This document shows, one piece after another, positions 5,077-9,472 of a DNA stretch of 9,472 nucleotides (position 1 is the first letter of the stretch; the number at the start of each line of letters is the position of its first letter). Under the pieces are notes generated by a model that was given only the letters and a program-made list of their open reading frames with translations, did no database searches and was not told where the DNA came from. Source of the DNA: Clostridia bacterium (GTDB lineage Bacteria; Bacillota_A; Clostridia; Christensenellales; Aristaeellaceae); contig JAGBBE010000039.1 in the NCBI GenBank assembly GCA_017938645.1, positions 1-9,472 of the forward strand, in the 5' to 3' direction. The translations under genes and the position numbers were made by a program.

Positions 5077-8000
5077 TCACTGCAAGCTGCTGACATTGAC
5101 CCACTGGATGTCGTGGGCATGGGCAAAGTTGGCACCTGTGGAAGGAATCGGAGCGTAGATCTTCAGATCGTCCGTGCTGCCTTCGAAGGCATTGTCAGCA
5201 ATCGAGGTGACGCTTGCAGGAATATGGACCTCCTGCAGTTGTGTGCAGTTGGCAAAGGCACGCTCGCCGATCGTGGTACATCCATCAGGAATCAGCACGC
5301 GCTGCACGCCGGAACCGGCGAAGGCCTCCAGCTGGATTTCCTTTGTGTCGTCAGGCAGGATCAGCTCGGGCATCGGGCAGACGTCCGTCATGGTAATCCA
5401 GCCGCCGCCGATGAGGTCGCCGTCAGCATCATACCAGCAGAGGAGATATGCATGGGAAGTCTGATTCTCCACAGACGACCAGCCTACACGCTGGAAGCCG
5501 ACGCGGCCGTTGCTGAGATCCCAGCGCTCGCCGTTGGTATCGAGCTCGGGCATGCTGTAAGTTACGGCATTTTCAGGGGAGATGATTTCGGTAGTGGTAG
5601 TGATGTCCTTATCCTCCACCGTGGTGGTGATGTAACCGTCCACCGCTTCCCAGGTAACGCCGGACATATTCTCTGCATTGCCCACGATGCTTTCCGCCGG
5701 GATCAGCGTGCGGGAGGCGGAATAGCGCTTTTCAGGATTGGTGTGGGTGATCTCAAAGACAACCTTTTCAGTGGCCAGAATGTTTTGTTCGGCATCCATC
5801 CACTGGATGGCGTAGGTGTAATCGCCTCCGAAAGAGGGATCCTTGACGATTTCATTCAGGCTGACAGTGCCTGCCTCTCGGTCAAGAACAGCGATATCGT
5901 GCCACCATCCGTGACCGAAGGAGGTGAGATCCTGAACATCGTCGGACTGCTCAAGGGCTGCCAGGATTTCCTCATCCGTCGTCCAGACGTTGCCCACAAC
6001 AGACTTGCTGTAGACGGCATCCCCGAGATCCGAGATCTGTGCGCCGGCCATGACTTCATCTGCAAAGAAGCCGCTTTCCCCGGTATCGGGATTGTGCCAC
6101 GGCATCGGTTCCAGGAAGGTAAAGACATCATCCCAGCTGGTTGCCTCGTCGTCGATAACCACCTTGAAGAGACCGTCGTTTACCGTGACGGACGCCTCCA
6201 TGCCAAAGGGCAGGGTGTCAGGATGGATACGGGAGGCGGGAAGAGGAAGAATGGTCTCTTCGACCGACTTGATTTCGAAGCGAATGGATACCTTTTCACA
6301 GCCGAGGATGTTATCGTCCTCATCGTAGTAGATCATCGCGATAGCATTTTCCTCATACGGTTCCCATTGCAGCATACCACGGCTCCAGCATGCTGCGCCA
6401 TTGCGCAGAGACCATCTGGCCTCCTCTACCAGCGTACTCAAACGGTAGCTGACTGTGCCTTCAGGTACCGGATAACAGGTGCTGATCTGACCGGAGTAAT
6501 CTTCAGGCACGCTGTAAACCAGCGTATTGCCCTCCAGATGGCTGCTGATTCCCGCAGCGTGGAGGTAATTGGGGGTAACAGTACTCATGTCATAGTAGTT
6601 TATTCTGGCGGAACGACTGCTCTGACTGGTATGGCTGACTGTTACATCCAGCTTTTCATTTTTCAGCACTTCGCCGTTTTGATTCAGCCACTGGATCAGG
6701 AGCGTTTTTTCATAATCCTGAGGTGTGGCGAGCTGATTTGAACGATCATATCCGGCAAAGGGGAGATATGCGAAGACGTGAATGAAGGTAGAGTCAATTG
6801 CTTCAGGACTCCTCTGTTCCAGTGCGGTCAAGCTGTCTTCATCCACAGAATCACACAGCAGGTGACGGTAAGACGAAGCACCATACGGATACCGGATGTC
6901 AACCGGCACGCACATCTGACCATCCTTGAATTCAGCAGTGGTCGCGATGTAATCCCAGTTGCTGGCTTCAGTGTTGCATTGAAGCGTTACAGCGCCATCC
7001 GTAATTTCAAAATCTGCAGCCATACCAGTGGGCCGGATATATTCATTCCCAATGCGCGATGCATGAATAGCAGACCACGAATCGTCAGTGGAGGGATTCT
7101 CCAGTACATTAACCAGAATGCCGTTGTCAACGCACCAGAGGTGGGCAGGCGTGTTTTCAAACACGGTAGCGACACATTCGCTATTCACGTTGTCAAAAGC
7201 AAAATTGCCAAACGAGACCAGGCTGGCGGGCAGGTTGATCTTTTCCAGATGAGGTTGATTAAGGAAGGCTTCCCTCTCCAGAGTGGTGACGCCATCCGGA
7301 AGCACAACTTCTGTAAGGATGTGGTTGAAGTACTTTCCGCGGAAAGCGCATGCTCCAATGGTTTTTACACCATCGGGTACGACCAATGTACCGGAAACAG
7401 TCATAGGTACGGTATGCAGCAGCGTACCGTTCTTGCTGAGCAGCATGCCGTTTACAGACTTGTAGGCAGTGTTGTCTTCATCCACCACAAAGCCGGTCAT
7501 GGCGTAGGTTTCACCAAATGCGTCGCTGACGATAGTCGTCACGCTTGCAGGAATATGGATTTCTGTCAGTTCTCCGCATCCAAAGAAGGCCATTTTATCG
7601 ATCGTTACCGTTCCTTCCGGAATGATGAATACACCCTGCTTGGTATTCGGGCAGAACATGAGGGTCTTTCCATCGATGGTGTAGAGCGCATCATTTACCG
7701 TTTTGTATGCTGTGTTGGCGCTGTCCACCGTGATGGCAGTGGGCATACTATAGAATGCGGACATAATTCTGGTGGTCGCAGCCGGTATGTCAAGCTCGGC
7801 AAGACTTAAACAGAATCCAAAGGCGCCGTCACCAATGGTTACGAGCGTATCGGGCAGACTGACGAACTGCAGATTCCAGCACTGGCTGAAAGCCCAAGTA
7901 CCAATGCTGGTTACGCCTTCAGGAATAACAACGCTGGTGAGAGCCTGATGATTGAAGAAAGCATCATCGCCAATGGCAGTAACGGCGAGACCGGCAATTT

Positions 8001-9189
8001 CAGCAGGGATTCTCACATCCCCAGAAGCGCCGGTGTATCCAGTGATGGTACAGGTGCCGTCGCCGTTGTCGGTGCAGGTGAAATCAGCAGGATCACTATC
8101 AGGCACAGAATACGGGAGTACCTCAACTTTAATACCTTTTTGGACGCACCAGCGGTGGGCGAGTGTGTTTTCATACACGGTGGCGACACATTCGCTGTTC
8201 AGGTTGTAGAAGGCACTAGTACTGATCGAGGTGATGCTGGCAGGCAGGTTGATCTTTTCCAGACTGTACTGATTCACGAAAGAGTTATCTTCCAGCGTGG
8301 TGACGCCGTCCGGCAAAACGATGCATGTTTTGCTTCCACGGAAAGCGCCGTATCCAATGGTTTTTACGCCATCGGGTACGATTGCGGTGCCGGAAACAGT
8401 CATAGGTACGGTATGCAGCAGCGTACCATCTTTGCTAAGCAGCATGCCGTTTACAGACTTATAGGCAGCGTTGTCTTCATCCACCACAAAGCCGGTCATG
8501 GCGTAGGTTTCACCAAATGTGTCGCTGGCGATGGCCGTTACGCTTGCAGGAATAAGGATTTCTGTCAGTTCTCCGCATCCAAAGAAGGCCATTTCATCGA
8601 TCGTTACCGTTCCTTCCGGAATGCTGAACACACCCTGCTTGTTCTTCGGACAGAACTTCAGGGTCTTTCCGTCGATGGTATAAAGTACATTATCTATCGT
8701 TTTGTATGCTGTGTTGGCGCTATCCACCGTAATAACAGTGGGCATGCCATAGAATGCCCAGCCGATCTCTGTGGTCGCTGCAGGAATGGCAAGTTCTTCA
8801 AGGCTGGAGCAGAAAGGGAAGGCATAGTTATCGATCGTTACAAGCGTATCAGGCAGGCTGACGTTCTGCAGATTGCGGCACTGTCTGAACGCTTCCACAC
8901 CGATGCTTGTTACACCTTCAGGAATGACCACGCTGGTGATGCCTGTGTTGTTGGCAAAAGCGGAGCGGCCGATGGCAGTAACGGCAAGACCATCGATTTC
9001 GGCAGGGATTTCTACCGATGCAGAAGTACCGCTGTAACCAGTGATGGTGCAGGTGCCGTCGCCATTATCGGTGTAGGTGAATCCCTCCGCCTCTCCTGCC
9101 AGCGCACATCCTGTCCATAGGCACAGAAGCAGAGCCAGTATTATCGCCAGTCCCATATGTGCTTTGCAAGAAATTGTCCTGTTCCTCAT
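5077..9189 (-). CDS. Large secreted leucine-rich-repeat (LRR_5/BspA-like) protein with internal duplications
   Basis: This is a 1370-residue exported protein. Residues 1-31 form a signal peptide (MRNRTISCKAH, hydrophobic core, ALA); Cys28 is in a poor lipobox context (WTGC), so signal peptidase I is more likely. Residues 37-364 and 370-697 are two LRR blocks, each opening with a DNGDGTCTITGY motif, followed by LRR_5 units of the type VVIPEGVTSIG..AF, YKSVNGMLLSK inserts, and an NT.AH.WCV..GI capping strand. Residues 709-1268 have no LRRs and resolve into four related modules (A-B-A'-B'). Residues 1275-1345 return to LRR_5 units (IPDGCTTIGERAFANC, IPASVTSIADNAFEG), ending in a cap. I see no sortase motif, dockerin or C-terminal membrane segment, so it is probably secreted. 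The family is known for surface adhesion or ligand binding; the ligand is unknown here. The start is ATG 9189 with GAGAGGA about 10 nt upstream. It appears monocistronic. Confidence 0.9.
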   Translation of the reverse strand: MRNRTISCKAHMGLAIILALLLCLWTGCALAGEAEGFTYTDNGDGTCTITGYSGTSASVEIPAEIDGLAVTAIGRSAFANNTGITSVVIPEGVTSIGVEAFRQCRNLQNVSLPDTLVTIDNYAFPFCSSLEELAIPAATTEIGWAFYGMPTVITVDSANTAYKTIDNVLYTIDGKTLKFCPKNKQGVFSIPEGTVTIDEMAFFGCGELTEILIPASVTAIASDTFGETYAMTGFVVDEDNAAYKSVNGMLLSKDGTLLHTVPMTVSGTAIVPDGVKTIGYGAFRGSKTCIVLPDGVTTLEDNSFVNQYSLEKINLPASITSISTSAFYNLNSECVATVYENTLAHRWCVQKGIKVEVLPYSVPDSDPADFTCTDNGDGTCTITGYTGASGDVRIPAEIAGLAVTAIGDDAFFNHQALTSVVIPEGVTSIGTWAFSQCWNLQFVSLPDTLVTIGDGAFGFCLSLAELDIPAATTRIMSAFYSMPTAITVDSANTAYKTVNDALYTIDGKTLMFCPNTKQGVFIIPEGTVTIDKMAFFGCGELTEIHIPASVTTIVSDAFGETYAMTGFVVDEDNTAYKSVNGMLLSKNGTLLHTVPMTVSGTLVVPDGVKTIGACAFRGKYFNHILTEVVLPDGVTTLEREAFLNQPHLEKINLPASLVSFGNFAFDNVNSECVATVFENTPAHLWCVDNGILVNVLENPSTDDSWSAIHASRIGNEYIRPTGMAADFEITDGAVTLQCNTEASNWDYIATTAEFKDGQMCVPVDIRYPYGASSYRHLLCDSVDEDSLTALEQRSPEAIDSTFIHVFAYLPFAGYDRSNQLATPQDYEKTLLIQWLNQNGEVLKNEKLDVTVSHTSQSSRSARINYYDMSTVTPNYLHAAGISSHLEGNTLVYSVPEDYSGQISTCYPVPEGTVSYRLSTLVEEARWSLRNGAACWSRGMLQWEPYEENAIAMIYYDEDDNILGCEKVSIRFEIKSVEETILPLPASRIHPDTLPFGMEASVTVNDGLFKVVIDDEATSWDDVFTFLEPMPWHNPDTGESGFFADEVMAGAQISDLGDAVYSKSVVGNVWTTDEEILAALEQSDDVQDLTSFGHGWWHDIAVLDREAGTVSLNEIVKDPSFGGDYTYAIQWMDAEQNILATEKVVFEITHTNPEKRYSASRTLIPAESIVGNAENMSGVTWEAVDGYITTTVEDKDITTTTEIISPENAVTYSMPELDTNGERWDLSNGRVGFQRVGWSSVENQTSHAYLLCWYDADGDLIGGGWITMTDVCPMPELILPDDTKEIQLEAFAGSGVQRVLIPDGCTTIGERAFANCTQLQEVHIPASVTSIADNAFEGSTDDLKIYAPIPSTGANFAHAHDIQWVNVSSLQ
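5386..6237 (-). repeat. Non-LRR module pair A'-B' (second, diverged copy)
   Basis: This region encodes residues 985-1268. Module A' (985-1154) has ASRIHPDTLPFGM, VNDG, DDEATSWD, EEILAALEQ and AIQWMDAEQNILATEKVVFEI in the same order as module A. Module B' (1158-1268) has ASRTLIP, NAVTYSMPEL, RWDLSNGRVGF and LLCWYDADGDLIGG, in the same order as module B. Divergence is much greater than between the LRR blocks, so this duplication is older. Confidence 0.5.
6259..7065 (-). repeat. Non-LRR module pair A-B (first copy)
   Basis: This region encodes residues 709-977. Module A (709-857) opens ASRIGNEYIRPTGM, has ITDG and NTEASNWD, then DSLTALEQ, and ends LIQWLNQNGEVLKNEKLDVTV. Module B (861-977) opens ARINYY, has NTLVYSVPED and RWSLRNG, and ends MIYYDEDDNILGCEKVSI. 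The ends of A and B resemble each other (hydrophobic-[WY] followed by an acidic turn, IL/VL and EK), which suggests a beta-rich fold with a hairpin. I do not recognise a named domain. Confidence 0.55.
7099..8082 (-). repeat. LRR block 2 (second copy of the tandem duplication)
   Basis: This block encodes residues 370-697, opening again with FTCTDNGDGTCTITGY and ending at GILVNVLENP. It carries the longer AFRGKYFNHILTEVVLPDG version of a repeat that is shortened in block 1. The longer form has the expected LT-E-V-V-L-P register of an LRR_5 unit, so block 1 probably lost five codons rather than block 2 gaining them. Confidence 0.85.
8083..9081 (-). repeat. LRR block 1 (first copy of the 999-bp tandem duplication)
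   Basis: This block encodes residues 37-369 of the LRR protein and is the first copy of a tandem repeat with a 333-codon period. The second copy starts directly after it. Long stretches are identical at DNA level at an offset of exactly 999 bp; for example the 38 bases at 8390-8427 equal those at 7391-7428. This copy lacks five codons found in copy 2 after AFRG (residue 285), and ends with a short acidic spacer (SVPDSDPAD). Confidence 0.88.
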
Positions 9190-9257
9190 GATCCACAGTC
9201 CTCTCTATAGCATGTATGTAATACTATTGATTCAAACGGTATATTTCTCCACTCTCT

Positions 9258-9285
9258 ATTATAGCCCTTTTGTTTAAAAAGGCAA
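9258..9285 (-). promoter_or_regulatory. Probable promoter of the large LRR gene
   Basis: Read on the minus strand there is TTGCCT (9285-9280), a 16-nt spacer and a perfect TATAAT (9263-9258). The predicted start near 9251 leaves a leader of about 60 nt. The -35 element is only partly matched. The two hairpins at 9311-9334 and 9344-9372 lie upstream and would shield this promoter from transcripts entering from the right. Confidence 0.55.
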
Positions 9286-9310
9286 CAAATGATACATTGA
9301 TTAATAATTA

Positions 9311-9334
9311 AAGAAGCGCCCGAAGGCGCTTCTT
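9311..9334. terminator. 10-bp hairpin with a UUCG loop on the minus strand
   Basis: AAGAAGCGCC (9311-9320) pairs perfectly with GGCGCTTCTT (9325-9334) around CGAA. On the minus strand the loop reads C(TTCG)G, a classic stable tetraloop, and is followed by CTTCTTTAATTATTAA, a weak T-tract. It is therefore best read as a terminator for leftward transcription. The source of such a transcript would lie to the right of the window or predate the IS. Confidence 0.55.
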
Positions 9335-9343
9335 CAGATTGTC

Positions 9344-9372
9344 AAAAAAGGTCGCAAGCAGCGGCCTTTTTT
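9344..9372. terminator. Bidirectional terminator directly ahead of the transposase gene
   Basis: AAAAAAGGTCGC (9344-9355) pairs with GCGGCCTTTTTT (9361-9372) through 12 base pairs, one of them G-U, with a 5-nt loop. The arms supply a T-tract on either strand. It ends 26 nt before the transposase ATG, so it would stop transcripts entering the element from the left as well as antisense transcripts leaving it. Confidence 0.8.
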
Positions 9373-9380
9373 GGTATATA
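9352..9380 (+). promoter_or_regulatory. Possible weak promoter for the transposase gene, overlapping the terminator
   Basis: TCGCAA (9352-9357), a 17-nt spacer and TATATA (9375-9380) are followed by TAGAAGCAGG, the same ten bases that follow the hexokinase -10 region at 3621-3630. The -35 match is poor. If used, transcription would start downstream of the hairpin, near 9388, leaving almost no leader. Confidence 0.3.
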
Positions 9381-9398
9381 TAGAAGCAGGTGATGATA

Positions 9399-9472
9399 AT
9401 GCTGAAAAAGGAAATGGAACAGCGTCAAGCAATCGAAATGCTGAGTACCGATATGCTCGTACCCAAGGATCA
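9399..9472 (+). CDS. IS1182-type transposase, N-terminus (partial)
   Basis: Only 24 codons lie in the window; the frame stays open to the right edge. The translation MLKKEMEQRQAIEMLSTDML continues with VPKD, then His or Gln. This resembles the conserved opening of IS1182-family DDE transposases, which read EQR..I...S...LVPKDH before LRKID. I choose ATG 9399 because AGGTGAT (9388-9394) sits 4 nt upstream; in-frame ATG 9393 and GTG 9390 overlap that site. The transposase would move its own element. Whether it is intact cannot be judged. Identification is from memory of the family motif over a short stretch. Confidence 0.65.
   Translation, partial: MLKKEMEQRQAIEMLSTDMLVPKD

Larger units (their letters stand above)
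9341..9472 (+). mobile_element. Left part of a probable IS1182-family insertion sequence (boundary uncertain)
   Basis: The element is inferred from the transposase start at 9399. Its left end must lie between the LRR gene promoter (about 9258-9285) and the transposase ATG. I placed it before the terminator hairpin at 9344 because upstream terminators are plausible parts of an element's own leader, but the terminal inverted repeat cannot be confirmed without the right end, which is outside the window. Confidence 0.4.

Noticed and set aside
7099..9081. CRISPR-like or short tandem array suggested by many recurring short sequences
   Set aside because: The recurrences are codons of LRR units in one open reading frame with a 999-bp period, not short repeats separated by unique spacers.
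5008..9120. Long plus-strand open frames (5008-6741, 6778-7809, 7948-9120) opposite the LRR gene
   Set aside because: They are shadows of the repetitive minus-strand gene; the last two repeat each other only because the LRR blocks do. No ribosome sites or recognisable domains.

Overview
The window looks like an ordinary stretch of chromosome from an anaerobic, spore-forming Bacillota (Clostridia), plausibly gut-associated. The clues are strong AGGAGG-type ribosome sites, sigma-A-type promoters, a YhcN/YlaJ-type lipoprotein (a family known from Bacillus spores), a BMP-family solute-binding protein, a eukaryote-type hexokinase and a very large secreted LRR_5 (BspA-like) protein. The genus is not determinable from the sequence.

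Layout, left to right. (1) The N-terminal part of a BMP-family substrate-binding protein runs leftward off the window edge (1-434, minus). (2) A 305-nt divergent intergenic region carries a good promoter for each side. (3) A two-gene operon on the plus strand follows: a GcvT-family aminomethyltransferase homologue (740-1816) and a lipoate-protein ligase A homologue (1842-2831), closed by a terminator. Lipoylated GcvH is the partner of true GcvT, so the pairing fits glycine-cleavage or lipoate metabolism, but no gcvH or gcvP is present here. (4) A YhcN/YlaJ-type lipoprotein (2936-3547, TTG start) is followed by its own terminator. (5) A eukaryote-type hexokinase (3679-4977) has its own near-consensus promoter. 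(6) A bidirectional terminator separates it from a convergent 1370-residue secreted protein on the minus strand (5077-9189). (7) At the right edge, after two strong hairpins, begins the N-terminus of a probable IS1182-type transposase (9399 to the end).

The most unusual object is the 1370-residue protein. It has a signal peptide, then two LRR blocks forming a recent 999-bp tandem duplication, then about 560 residues of non-LRR sequence that I read as an older, diverged A-B-A'-B' duplication, then a short C-terminal LRR cap region. I do not recognise the A/B modules. The hexokinase is also notable: two of the six glucose-contact positions of the eukaryotic family are changed (Thr to Asp and Glu to Lys), so its sugar specificity is open. 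I see no CRISPR array, tRNA, rRNA, phage genes or multi-gene defence system. Apart from the IS start at the right edge, the window reads as housekeeping and surface-protein genes.
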